Assembly (NCBI GenBank): GCA_036346225.1
Contig: JARFIW010000942.1
Coordinates: 2,811,001-2,875,000 of the forward strand
From: Platerodrilus igneus
Taxonomy: Eukaryota; Arthropoda; Insecta; Coleoptera; Lycidae
DNA: 64,000 nucleotides
Direction: 5' to 3'
Under the pieces are notes generated by a model. It had not been told where the DNA came from, ran no database searches, and saw nothing but the letters and a program-made list of their open reading frames with translations. A program made the translations under genes and the position numbers. Shown in pieces: positions 11,320 to 23,472 of this stretch (positions are counted from its first letter, which is position 1; every line of letters starts with the position of its first letter).

Positions 11320-11687
11320 CTGAAAGATTATTTCTTATTTCGGCAAGCTGATAGAACCATGTGCACACCGGATTTCTGCTACTAATTTAAACTAAGCACA
11401 AATAATAGTACTCCACGCTATTTACTTAACCTATATTAAAATATGAGTATTGTACAACTTACACAAATAAGCTAAACTCTGCCATAATTGATTAAATTGC
11501 GTACTGATATCTAAAAGAAAAGAACATCCTAAATTTATTTTAGTTGAATTATAAAACAAAATAAAGCGGAATCTGTAAATATCTATGAATACACTTTTCT
11601 GGTGCTAGCTTCTATTACGTTTCTCTTTTGTTAAGCGTGTGCCAACGTAAACGTCTGCATACCAATAAATTTTTGTGTGGATAATGG

Positions 11688-11714
11688 ATATATATATATA
11701 TATATATATATATT
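11688..11714. repeat. (TA)n microsatellite
   Basis: Pure TA run. Confidence 0.95.
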
Positions 11715-12609
11715 GTCGTAATGAAATGGGGAGGAGTTTATAGTTTTGACATCAAACGCAAATAAATTAGAGAAAATAGGTTGAAAAGCCAGCTTTGTAA
11801 CTAACGAAGACTAAAAAACTCACATTGATGAGAGATAACAAAGAGACGCAAAATGAGCAGAATGATGTTAAAACAAAGACAAAACAATGCAAAAAATTAA
11901 ATTAAAATAAAAAGGACTCATAATTCATTGCATAATCGTACTAGACCAGTTTTAAGATATTTTTTGATTAGCCATAAAGTGTTCAGTTATAAAACAATAA
12001 AAAATTCAACATACACATGAGCCAAAGAGACATAGATAATCATAGGAAAAGCTAGGAGCAGCGACTATGCGAAAAGCATAAAATTTATATAAAAAATTAG
12101 TAGGTACGATGATAGATAGGTCGGGAAGGATGATATCCTAGGTAAACAAACAAGTAATTTAGAGAGTGACAAGTCGAAATATAGTTTTGAGAAAATCAGT
12201 TGATTAAGAGTTTTAAACCAGGAATTGTAACGTAATTTGTAAATATTAAACAAAGGAATAATTGCATATTGAAAAGAAGTTCATGTGTGAAAAATTGGTT
12301 TAACTAGTCAGGAGAATTTAATGTGTATTGGAATATAGTTCTAGTGACAGAACTAATAATTAATTTCGAAAGTATCGGTTTGAAAATTGTTGAACATTGA
12401 AGTTTTTTAAAAGATTTAATACCATTTATTTATAAATGGCAGTCTTATTTGCAAGTTGTTGTTTTGAGAAAAGAAAGGGCCAAAGTTGGAGAACTGTAAT
12501 CAAACTAAGAGAGAAAAGACGAGATAGTTTAGTGACTACATGGAACGGAAATTTCAAAGGTATCTTTCAAATAGTAATTTGAAGTAGATAAAATAAATAT
12601 ATATGTAGG

Positions 12610-12613
<4 letters not shown>

Positions 12614-12652
<39 letters not shown>
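12614..12652. repeat. (AT)n microsatellite
   Basis: Pure AT run preceded by a degenerate ATATATG stretch. Confidence 0.95.
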
Positions 12653-12654
<2 letters not shown>

Positions 12655-13429
12655 CCGTGTAACCTCTCTAAATCGAGCCTCAGTAACAAAAATATTCGAA
12701 TTTTTTTAATTTACCCAAAAATCATCATAAATTTAACACAATAGAAAAAATTTCAAAAAAAAAAAAATTCTTACCCAGATTCCTGCTTCCTCGGTTGAAT
12801 TACTTCCACAGCTCCCTGTCTAGCTCAGTCGGGCCTCCTCTTGGATACCTATATTCACTATCATACTCGTTATCGTTCACGCACACTCTCAATAAAACCA
12901 CAAAATTATACAACAATCCTACAATATCTATTTACCACTATTTACAAATAAAACTTCAAGAATATTTACATTTCGGTGGTCAAGTTACACCTCAATAAAT
13001 TCGATTTTTGTAAAGTCCAGAATTTTTTACTAGAAATATCAAACACATTGAATGTAACCGGAGTAAATAGGCCCTGAATAATACCTTATTTTTCTTTCTT
13101 TATTTATAATTAATTTTAATTAAGACACTCTGGAGTATGGTGAGCTCATGATGACCCAGTTTTTTATGATTAATGTATGCTTTTTACTTTGCATACTCTT
13201 ATTACAAACAAAAAAAACCCATGTACACTTAACAAAAAAAATGTAGTTTTTGAGGAACGTTAATAAGCTTTATATACACCTTTAGATTTATATTTAAATA
13301 CCATAATAAAAGTTAGTTATACGTATTATTTTCAATACGCAAAATAATGTAAAATACCATCATAGTTCACTCTCACACATCACCATAACCTTCATAGTTT
13401 ATCAAAAACAACAAATTCTAAAGCGTTAC

Positions 13430-13552
13430 CTGGAATTTCTTGAAGATCCCTACTCCGTTGATGATGCCATTAAGTTGTTTCGCTCTCGGTTTCGTGGTTC
13501 TGCTCTGCTCGCCGCCTCCAGCTATTTGTAGATGAACACCCTCTAAGTTGTG
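13430..13552 (-). CDS. Candidate 41-codon exon, minus strand
   Basis: An exon of exactly 123 nt between CATTGCAG and CAG|GTAACG. The frame begins HNLEGVHLQIAGGGEQSR and ends NGIINGVGIFKKFQ, in phase 0, and is compatible with the 11319 exon. It is noticeably GC-richer than its surroundings. No in-frame start codon was found upstream before a TGA, so the start would have to lie in another exon, or the exon is non-coding or read in another frame (ATG AAC AGC opens a 31-codon frame here). Function unknown. Confidence 0.3.
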
Positions 13553-13769
13553 CTGCAATGCTGTTCATACACGATACATCCAAATCCAAATCCAAATATA
13601 TTACACTTCTTTTATAATTGCTTAATTTAATTTACGTTACACTACGTCACTTCACGAACTTGTTAAAATTATACGTTGCACGTCAATAAAATTTACACTC
13701 GTCACTATCCGCGTTCAAATTATGAGGTCAACACTGTACTATTTAATAAAAAATTTTTTAAATACTTAC

Positions 13770-13851
13770 AAGCTCGTGGTAAATTTCTGTACGTAGTCTG
13801 AAGCGATGAAAATACTAAGAGAGCCCTATTAATTTTCTTAAAGTATTTATA
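13770..13851 (-). promoter_or_regulatory. Possible promoter and first splice donor
   Basis: On the minus strand TATAAATAC (13851-13843) is followed about 75 nt later by a strong donor, GAGCTT|GTAAGTAT, with the intron beginning at 13769. This would make a short 5' non-coding exon upstream of the candidate exons at 13552, 11319 and 10594. An alternative TATAAAA lies at 13616-13610. All of this is inferred from motif spacing. Confidence 0.3.
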
Positions 13852-14760
13852 CACTTCGAAATGCCACCTCTCGGCCACTCTTCACGCGAAATCCTTCATT
13901 TAAAATAATACTTCCTTAAATTTTGGTTAAACCGTTTTTGAAATTTTCGAAATTTAGCTCGTCGTTATTATCTTTTCCGAAAAACCCGCATTCAATATTC
14001 CCGTGTTTGTCTGTTTTACAACTAACTATATAGACCAATGAAATATTTAGTGACGTCTTGAAACCCCGCCTGTATCATCGCTATTCCTCTCTTATGCATA
14101 TTCTATGTTTCCTTTTAACCTTGTTTGAGTGGTAGAAAATCGATATTACTGTCCGCGTTTCAAATTAACCCATGTGGACTAAATACGTGCGCTTCGAAGT
14201 GAACTGTTATTATGCCTGTGTCATTCCAAAGCATTTCATTGATTGTCCATCCCTTCCGCGCTTTAAGGAAACTTTTAGTTAGCATTTATGCGAACCGTCC
14301 GACCGTTTATCAGATATACCTCGAATACTGTCTTTTATCTACACAAATAAGGGGAACATGACATTTCCAAACCTGCAGGTGTTCAATTTATCGATTGTTT
14401 TTAAAACAACATTTCTAGGAGTTTACGTTTCAAGGTATTTTATATTCAACGGATGTTCGTTTGTTAGCAAAGCGTTTCACCTTGGTATTATCGATTTTTC
14501 ACGCTCTTATGCGTATTAGACGTAATAACCCTTTCAACTAAACTCAATTAAATTAATTAATAATTTGCATTGGCTTCTACAATTTATTTTCTTTACGAAC
14601 CTAACTAAATTTTAATCACTAATTGTAAAATTATGGTAATGCTTGTTACTTTAAATTCAGTAAATGAAATAAATTTCGCACGTAAATTCTGGTTGTTTCC
14701 TCTATACAGGGTGTTTGAAATTGCCTTGTTTATACTTAAATTTAATCCTTTAAAACCACT

Positions 14761-14763
<3 letters not shown>

Positions 14764-14791
<28 letters not shown>

Positions 14792-14792
14792 T
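14764..14792. repeat. (AT)n microsatellite
   Basis: Pure AT run at the left edge of the LTR-like fragment. Confidence 0.95.
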
Positions 14793-14799
14793 GCAATAA

Positions 14800-15182
14800 T
14801 AATAGAGTTATTTAGGGGTATATAGGATCACAAAGGTTGTACACTCTATGTAGCCGACACCAAAGTGTAGCAAATTAAACATTTTTATCATAAACAGTAC
14901 GCAATTCACCAATTATACAAAACAGCAAATATCAAACACACTGTATAAAACTTACAACCAACTTTAATCAATGAAAAATAGCTCATTCTTCAAGAATTCA
15001 ATCACATTTAGTAAGATAAATAACTTTGTACGCAATCCAGTTCATTTTTAAGAATAGCAACGTATTCATAAACTTTAAATAAATACGCATCAGGAACATC
15101 GAGTCAAACAAACATGAAACGAATTTTTTTAAACTTGACGCATTAATGCTCACAAGAAACAGATCTTTCAAAACAAACATGT
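14800..15182 (-). repeat. LTR fragment shared with 27.9-28.3 kb
   Basis: About 380 bp is collinear with 27915-28287 with few differences (shared GTTATTTAGG, AAATTAAACATTTTTATCAT and CTTGACGCATTAATG). The 28-kb copy lies beside a minus-strand tRNA-Lys primer site, so this is interpreted as part of the same LTR family in minus orientation. No coding sequence. Confidence 0.6.
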
Positions 15183-15744
15183 TTTATAAACGCAGGAAGT
15201 AAATAAACGCATTTAATTTACGTCATCATATAATTTGCCTACGTAATCTTCAATATAAAATCAACACATAAACCCAACAGATTACAAAAACAAAAACAAG
15301 GAACCATACGTGCGATTTCAAGTTTTAAATTCTATACAAACAAGAGGATGTGACTTGAGAAGGTACGAGATATCATGGTCAACGGAATCCACATTACAAA
15401 ATTTGATGTCTACGTGATTTGCAAAAGCATTACAATAAAATTTAGGATGGTAACTACATGGAAATCCGAAGGCTTGCACGATAAGACAAGTGCAACGCCT
15501 CAATCAACAAGATAAACTTGGTAAACCAATTATAACAGGTGGGTAGGCGTACCTTTAAATAGCGCACGGGCTTATAAAGGGTCAGTCTTCCTACAACCAA
15601 GGCACGCCGTTTACTTATCTGACCAAAATAACACGCGAAGTTAAACTATGAAATTAAATAATAATATTTAAGAGAAAGTCGGTGATAAAAAATTTTAAAT
15701 ACTAGTACGAGTGCAAATATACAACAGAAATTTGCCGTTTACAT

Positions 15745-17690
15745 TGTAACGTATTTTTTTTCTTGTTGCACCAAGCCTAATAAATTAATAATAAAACAGA
15801 TAAATTTTAAAGCATTTAATTCGTAAATATTCAGCCAATAAAAAGTAAAGTATAATATTCCCAATAACACATAGAATCTAGGAGATTTATATTCTGTGGT
15901 TTGTTGCCAAGCGTAGTCCAGTTAAATTATGAGCACTTTTGTTCCCAACGTCGAAGAGTGAAGTCGCTTTTTGTAGACTAGAGATAAAAGTCAAGATGTC
16001 CCGACTAAAACACGAGGCGTCTAATAGAGTCAGGAAGAAGAGCTTGAGTTGAGAACATGGAACGATAATATACATCATTTAAGACAGTTGGTATAGATTA
16101 ATACAATAAATTAAACTAATATATTTCACTTTAGTGCAATATCTAATGGACATATCTACAACAACAATTTTCAATGTTAAATTATAATAAATTTTCGTCG
16201 CAATAATTTAAAGCAGGCAGTTATGGTTTCGTTCTATCTATTTAATACGCCGTATAGAAATGGTTTATTATACAAAGAATCTTGGTACTTCAAACTTACA
16301 GATGATTAATACGCTGGAAAAATACAACAGCTGACGTCATGATTTTGCACCTGCAATTTATTTGGATACACGTGAGTGTTTGAAACTTTCCGTAACTTTG
16401 AGAGTATAGTAAATTATTATGAGATTTCCTACGTTGATTATTAGAGTAACAAAAATATAAAGTAGTTTTTAAAGTTAATAACACACCGAATAAATATCTA
16501 GTTTGTCAGTTATTTGTACACGCATACTATGTGTTTTAAGATATTTAAAATGACAACTTATGTCAGATAAAAAAAAGATAGTATAGATTCTGTTTCCTAA
16601 TCTAGACGCCAGATGCAGTCTTGATTTAATTTTCACATTTTGCTTAAAAACATTCAGGTCATGTAAAAGCTTTTTATTGGTGTTGAAATTCGTGTATATT
16701 TTTTGTGTAGATTACAGTTAAATTTGAGTAGTTGCATTTTATGATCGCTATTTTTCTGATGATCAATCTTTGTTGTAAATGGTCAAGGAAGCGCTTCAAT
16801 GATTATAAGTAAAAATAAATTCATGTGTTATGATCTAATAAATTATTACATGTTTGCTTAAACTAAATTTTATAGAAATGATCAATTAATACATATTTAT
16901 TTTGAAGGTTAAACTTCACTAAAATTCTTTTTATAAAAAAAAATTAATGACAAGATAGTAAGCATATATATTGCAGTCACATGTATATATATCCGATTTC
17001 TACATATGAATAGAATTCATTTTGTTTCATTTGAATGAAGTTTTATTATTCTACATTTAAATTAAGAAAAAGAAAACTAGAGCAAACCCTCATTAAGTAA
17101 AAAGACAGAATAATGAAAATAAATCCCTTTAGTATTTCACAGATGTTTAAATTCATTTATTCTATTTTTGGCATATGCTTTTGAAGACACAAATAGTGTC
17201 CATGTGGTGTTTTGTTTGTTCACAGGTAAAGCTGAGACAACTGTTTGACATCTGGTGGTTGAGGTTTTGGTAAGTGTGTGATAAAGAGTGAAATTCAAAT
17301 TTTATGGCTATGATAGTGGTGTTAAGATAAGGTTTCCGCATTCCCCTTATACAAACACAGTTAAATTTTGTTGGCACTTGTATTAAAAATACGGTGGCGC
17401 CTATTAAAAATATTTTTGGTCGATTATCCACCCATGACCCATGCTCATGATCTACCCAGAGCTAACACTCTACTAGCCGTTTAACCCCTAAGAGTTTTCT
17501 TTGTCTAAAGCCGTTTTCCATCTGACATTACCCTGGGCTTGGAGTATAAAGAAGAAAATCTCGACCTAGTGATATCAGATTAAAAATAGAGAGTTTTAGT
17601 ATATAGCTGATAGTCACGAGGATAAAGGGTAATAAACTTACAAACGTTTTAATTACCCCCCGTTTTTTATTTAAAACTAATTATATTACA
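15745..17690 (+). repeat. 5' LTR (1,946 bp)
   Basis: Direct repeat of 21548-23472, TG...CA bounded with inverted TGTAA/TTACA. AATAAA near 17628 may be its polyadenylation signal. Small open frames on its minus strand occur in both LTRs only because the LTRs are copies; a longer one at 17162-17431 is frameshifted in the partner and is not conserved. Confidence 0.85.
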
Positions 17691-17691
17691 C

Positions 17692-17709
17692 TGGCGCCCA
17701 ACGTGGGGC
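17692..17709 (+). other. Primer binding site for tRNA-Lys
   Basis: TGGCGCCCAACGTGGGGC lies one base after the LTR and matches the 18-nt primer site known for tRNA-Lys1,2-primed retroelements. It starts minus-strand DNA synthesis. A 21-bp direct repeat (CTGGAAATTCATTTAGAGG type) follows at once. Confidence 0.9.
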
Positions 17710-17962
17710 TGGAATTTCATTTAGAGGCTGGAAATTCATTTAGAGGCTGGAACATTTAGTAGTTATTTTCATCACACTTATATTCACCGACTGAGGTTTG
17801 CTTTGATATTAGTAACGTCTTCTTTTAGTTTCATTTTTGTTAAAGTTTGTTACAGTTTATAGTGAGTTCTTCTTTATATAGTTAGGACATTCGTTTGTTT
17901 GAGATTTCATCTTCAAAAAATTTTATAATTGAGTTACGTTAGAGGTATTCAGATATTTAATT

Positions 17963-19349
17963 ATGGCAGAAACTTATAGCATCGTACATTTACTTAAAAT
18001 GAGTTAGAATATGAATTGAACATTAGAGGCATTGAAAATTCAAGACCAGTTTCAGATAAAAGGAAAATTTTAGCAAGGTTGTTGGCCAAAGAAACAGATA
18101 AACCAGGTTGTTTGATAGATCCTTCTTACTATAAAGTAGATTTCAAAGTAGAGAAAGAAGAGATTGAGTCTAGTATAGAGTCAGTTAAAAATGTTTTGTT
18201 AGAATTTATGGATGATCCCGCTGAGTCAATTTTTAAAAGGATAAGGTCAAGATTAGTACATCTTACAGGTAGAATTCAACGGTTAAAGCTCCCTAAAGAA
18301 AATTTTGAGGAAATTGTGTTATTTAAAATGAAAGTTTGGCTACTATTCTTGTTGTGGAAGCAGATCTGCATGAGAAATTAAATAAGGATACGAGTTCAAA
18401 TCATAAAGATATTAATATAAATCCTATTGCTGCATCTAATGTGCCCATTCCAACGGTTACATATGTCACACAGTCAGTCCCTATTGGATCTTGGTCGATA
18501 AAATATTCAGGAAACCCATCTCTCTTATATCAATTTTAGAAAACATTAGTGACATTGCACAGTCCCGAAAGGTATCTGAAATGGAATTGTTTAATTCTGC
18601 AGTTGAATTGTTTACCGGTGATGCCTTAGTATGGTATCGTTGCGTTCGTAGTTCATTAACAGATTGGAGTTCGTTGGTTAGTAGACTAAAGGAAGATTTC
18701 TTGCCAGCACATCCTGAAGACGATATTTGGAAAAAATCAAAATAGATTACAGAGGAATGGTGAATCAGTTGTATTGTCCATTGCTAATATGGAAAATTTG
18801 TTTAACCGATTACCTATTATTCCTGCAGAACACACTAAAGTTAGAATAGTCAAGAAAAATTTATTGCCATATTTCATTCAGCATCTTGCTCTTACAGAGA
18901 TAGAGGATATTAGTACGTTAGTTAAACTGTGTAAGAAGTTAGAAGAAGCTTCTTTAAGTAAACATAAGTCTGTTTCAGTTTCACCATATAGTCACAAGCA
19001 GCCTATTAATTATTTTAATCCACGTTTTAGAAACAAAACCCCTAGTTCATTTCAGAATGCTTCAAGTCGTGTTTATACCCCTACATCTTCACATTCCCCA
19101 GTACAAGTTCTTAATTCTGCTACCCCAATGACAGAAAAGAGTGGAGTAGGTAACTCATTTATTAAGCATAAATTGGTATGTTGGAATTGTTCACGTTATG
19201 GACATACTTTCAGTGTCTGTAGATCTTTCAAGAGATTATTTTGTTATGGTTGTGGTCGTAAAGGAGTGACTAGTATCACTTGTCCTTCGTGTCCAACTCA
19301 ACGAGTAGAGGAACAGAAGTTGAGTAGCGAAATTCCTGTTTCTAGATAA
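17963..19349 (+). pseudogene. Gag with double zinc knuckle, frameshifted
   Basis: Structural polyprotein of gypsy-type elements that packages element RNA in the cytoplasm. It starts MAETYSIVHLLK at 17963, then ELEYELNIRGI after a frameshift near 18003. A capsid region follows with LFTGDALVWYRCVRSSLTDW (about 18610-18670) and MENLFNRLPIIPAEHTKVRIV (from 18789). Two Cys/His motifs end the protein: CWNCSRYGHTFSVC and CYGCGRKGVTSITCPSC (19178-19290). At least three frame breaks (about 18003, 18350, 18500) and a stop near 18743 prevent one continuous product in this copy, although the LTRs look young. It may have moved in trans. Confidence 0.8.
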
Positions 19350-19589
19350 AATGATAAAGTTATTTGATATGGATATTACGAGTTTGTTTGATTTTGTATG
19401 TATTTCATCGATAATAGATTCATCTTTCAGTCTAATTAGTTATATTTGTTGGTCGATTAATGGTACACTAGTTTTTACTGTTGAAATATAGTTTTGAAGA
19501 TTGCTCTTGTGCATGAGCACGTTTTGGTTTAGTTTGATTGGTTTTGAGTAGCAATTTTTATGGTCGCGTTACAACGTAGTATGTTGAGT

Positions 19590-19900
19590 TAAGTTAGATC
19601 TGTGCGAGACTTGTTGTGGTTCGTCGTGTAGCGTTATGTTAGTCTAGACGAAACTCAGGAAGGATTGGTCGCTCAGCGTTATGTCAGTCTATGCGAGGGT
19701 CGTGGTAAGTTTGTCGCTTTAGCAGTTTTGGCATCGTCACTTGAGATTATTTGAAGTCGGTTATGATGTGATTCGTTTTGCTTATTTAGTTTGTCAGTCT
19801 AGATGAGACTCAGAGAAGAGTTTGTCATTCTAGCAATTTTGTTTATAAGTCTAGGTGAGGCTCATAGAGGAGCTTGTCATACTAGCAAATTTATGCGTTG
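19590..19900 (+). repeat. Degenerate tandem repeat downstream of gag
   Basis: Phrases of the form GTCAGTCTAGATGAGACTCA and GTTTGTCATTCTAGCA recur about four times at roughly 60-70-bp spacing. Non-coding, G/T-rich interior of the LTR element. Confidence 0.6.
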
Positions 19901-21547
19901 TGAAGCACTTTAGTTTATATCGACAGTTTGATTATGGGTAGAGTAAGCGTGTACCAGAACATTTATTAATAGTTATCATGAAGTAAAGTAGAAAATAATT
20001 TCGTATTCAAATTCCCCCTTTTTCATTTATCCGTATCTTCAAATTTAAGTCTAAGAAAATGTTTAGTATCGATAATTCAGCGACAGATGAATGTGAAAAT
20101 GAAGATGTTAAGAATGTTTCTGATCCTTAAGTACGTCTAATTATAGTTGATGTCAGTAATAATTCTTTTTGGTCCATGTTTTAAATTCTTAAGTAGGACA
20201 AGATTAAAGTTAGTGAAATTTTTTTGATTTGTTTAAAATAATTTTTGTTTTAGTAGTAATAGAGCTTAATATGTTTGTTGATTTAGATGTTGCATGTGTT
20301 AAATGATAATTTTTGATGACGACAAGGATGTGTTAAATGACGACAAGGATGTGTTAAATGATAATTTTTGATGACGACAAGGATATGTTTATGGATTTTG
20401 AATGATGATATGTTTTTTTTTGAGGTGTTTGAGAGTGCAGCATATGCTTAGAGATGTTGCAGGTATATAGAGAAGAATATGTATTCGGTGAAGAGGTGCG
20501 TATTCAGTTATGAGGTACATGATGGAGATTATAGAGAGTGTTTAGTAAAGTATTGAGTATAGTTATATAGTTAGAGTGTGATAGAGTATTAAGCATTAAA
20601 GGAATGCTTGAGTTTTGATTTAGTAGTTTGAGACTAGGCCTGATGTGCTTATTTTTTGTTGAGAGTGTACATGAGCTAAGAGAGTTCATGAAGAGTTTTT
20701 TTTGTGAGTTGCTGGTGGATGTCTCCCAGTAGGCTCAACGTATGATTTATTAGTGGTTTTGGAGTTCTTTGGTGATGAATCACTGATGTTGTAGAATTTT
20801 TGAGAGATATAGTTGAGTCTGTAGCATATTAGTCGTACAGATAATGTTGTGAGGTGTTCACTCAAAGATCAAAGGTATCTTGTTGATGAATAAGTATTGT
20901 TAATACTTTGTCTGTTTCTCGAGTGTTAGAGATTTGTTTCGTGAATGGACTTCGTAAATAACAGCTTTTGGTACTTGTTAAATTCATCGATTAGTTTAAA
21001 TGTAATTAGCACTTGGAAAGTTATGTACATAAATCCTTAAGACAGATATAGTAAATTAGAGAAGAGTATTCGTTGTACAGATTTTTGTTTAATAGTAATT
21101 TTGTTATACATTCGATTTTGTTTATTACAGTTCTAATTTATAGAAAATATTTTTCGCTTCAGGTAAATTTTTTTACTTTGATATGGTTGTTGCGTTTGTA
21201 ACTATAGATGACATGCATCCACTGAGTGCTAGATTCCCCTAATTATTCTTAACTGATTGACGTATATACTGATTATGACTTCCCGAATTTGTCCCTTTAT
21301 AGGCGTGTAGTACGCGCAGTTACTAATCACTCAATCCCATGCATTAATATTCCCCCATATCAATTAGTGAATGATTCTGATTTTTTTGTTAAACTCATCG
21401 TTAGTTATAGTTAAAGTTTGTGCTGTTTTGTTGTGAGTTGTTAGAGGTTTATACAGTTAATGAGAGTAATTTTGAAGTTTCAGTCAAAAAATTTTTTTTA
21501 GAAAAAATTCTTCCATACCTCGAATTTTTTCTCTTGGGAAGAGGCTG
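19900..21547 (+). other. Non-coding interior of the LTR element
   Basis: T/G-rich sequence with many stops in all frames occupies the place where pol would be expected. It ends in a purine-rich GGGAAGAGG just before the 3' LTR. No remnant of RT or integrase is detectable by eye. Confidence 0.65.
20300..20390 (+). repeat. Direct repeats, TGATGACGACAAGGAT type
   Basis: GACGACAAGGATGTGTTAAA and GATAATTTTTGATGACGAC are repeated two to three times within 90 bp. Confidence 0.75.
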
Positions 21548-23472
21548 TGTAACGTATTTTTTTTCTTGTTGCACCAAGCCTAATAAATTAATAATAAAAC
21601 AGATAAATTTTAAAGCATTTAATTCGTAAATATTCAGCCAATAAAAAGTAAAGTATAATATTCCCAATAACACATAGAATCTAGGAGATTTATATTCTGT
21701 GGTTTGTTGCCAAGCGTAGTCCAGTTAAATTATGAGCACTTTTGTTCCCAACGTCAAAGAGTGAAGTCGCTTTTTGTAGACTAGAGATAAAAGTCAAGAT
21801 GTCCCGACTAAAACACGAGGCGTCTAATAGAGTCAGGAAGAAGAGCTTGAGTTGAGAACATGGAACGATAATATACATCATTTAAGACAGTTGGTATAGA
21901 TTAATACAATAAATTAAACTAATATATTTCACTTTAGTGCAATATCTAATGGACATATCTACAACAACAATTTTCAATGTTAAATTATAATAAATTTTCG
22001 TCGCAATAATTTAAAGCAGGCAGTTATGGTTTCGTTCTATCTATTTAATACGCCGTATAGAAATGGTTTATTATACAAAGAATCTTGGTACTTCAAACTT
22101 ACAGATGATTAATACGCTGGAAAAATACAACAGCTGACGTCATGGTTTTGCACCTGCAATTTATTTGGATACACGTGAGTGTTTGAAACTTTCCGTAACT
22201 TTGAGAGTATAGTAAATTATTATGAGATTTCCTACGTTGATTATTAGAGTAACAAAAATATAAAGTAGTTTTTTAAAGTTAATAACACACCGAATAAATA
22301 TCTAGTTTGTCAGTTATTTGTACACGCATACTATGTGTTTTAAGATATTTAAAATGACAACTTATGTCAGATAAAAAAAAGATAGTATAGATTCTGTTTC
22401 CTAATCTAGACGCCAGATGCAGTCTTGATTTAATTTTCACATTTTGCTTAAAACATTCAGGTCATGTAAAAGCTTTTTATTGGTGTTGAAATTCGTGTAT
22501 ATTTTTGTGTAGATTACAGTTAAATTTGAGTAGTTGCATTTTATGATCGCTATTTTCTGATGATCAATCTTTGTTGTAAATGGTCAAGGAAGCGCTTCAA
22601 TGATTATAAGTAAAATAAATTCATGTGTTATGATCTAATAAATTATTACATGTTTGCTTAAACTAAATTTTATAGAAATGATCAATTAATACATATTTAT
22701 TTTGAAGGTTAAACTTCACTAAAATTCTTTTATAAAAATTTTTAAGACAAGATAGTAAATATATATATTGCAGTCACATGTATTTAATCAGATTTCTACA
22801 TATAAATAGAATTCATTTTGTTTCCTTTGAAAGAAGTTTTATTATTCAACATTTAAATTAGGAAAAAGAAAACTAGAGCAAACCCTCATTAAGTAAAAAG
22901 ACAGAGTAATGAAAATGAATCCCTTTAGTATTTCACAGATGTTTAAAGTCACTTATTATATTTTTGGGCATATGTTTTTGAGGACACAAATGGTGTCCAT
23001 GTGGTGTTTTTGTTTGTTCACAGGTAAAGCTGAGACAACTGTTTGACATCTGGTGGTTGAGGTTTTGGTAAGTGTGTGATAAAGAGTGAAATTCAAATTT
23101 TATGGCTATGATAGTGGTGTTAAGATAAGGTTTCCGCATTCCCTTATACAAACACAGTTAAATTTTGTTGGCACTTGTATTAAAAAATACGGTGGCGCCT
23201 ATTAAAAATATTTTTGGTCGATTATCCACCCATGACCCATGCTCATGATCTACCCAGAGCTAACACTCTACTAGCCGTTTAACCCCTAAGAGTTTTCTTT
23301 GTCTAAAGCCGTTTTCCATCTGACATTACCCTGGGCTTGGAGTATAAAGAAGAAAATCTCGACCTAGTGATATCAGATTAAAAATAGAGAGTTTTAGTAT
23401 ATAGCTGATAGTCACGAGGATAAAGGGTAATAAACTTACAAAAAGTTTATAATTACCCCGTTTTTTATTACA
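21548..23472 (+). repeat. 3' LTR (1,925 bp)
   Basis: Direct copy of 15745-17690 starting TGTAACG and ending ATTACA. It lacks a 16-bp stretch present before the end of the 5' LTR. The first 700 bp differ from the 5' copy at only one or two bases by eye. Confidence 0.85.

Larger units (their letters stand above)
15745..23472 (+). mobile_element. Young LTR retrotransposon with gag but no pol
   Basis: A complete structure of 7.7 kb: 5' LTR 15745-17690, primer site 17692-17709, gag about 17963-19349, purine-rich tract near 21535-21545, 3' LTR 21548-23472. The LTRs start TGTAA and end TTACA. They are nearly identical; most differences are small indels in homopolymers plus a 16-bp difference at the 3' end, so the insertion is recent. 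No protease, RT, RNase H or integrase is visible in the 3.86-kb interior. It should therefore be non-autonomous and depend on enzymes from a related gypsy-type element. A clean target duplication was not found (flanks ...TTACAT and CTTAC...). Confidence 0.85.

Noticed and set aside
15887..16078. 63-codon frame identical to one at 21690-21881
   Set aside because: Identity is explained by the two LTRs being copies; the frame has no recognisable domain.
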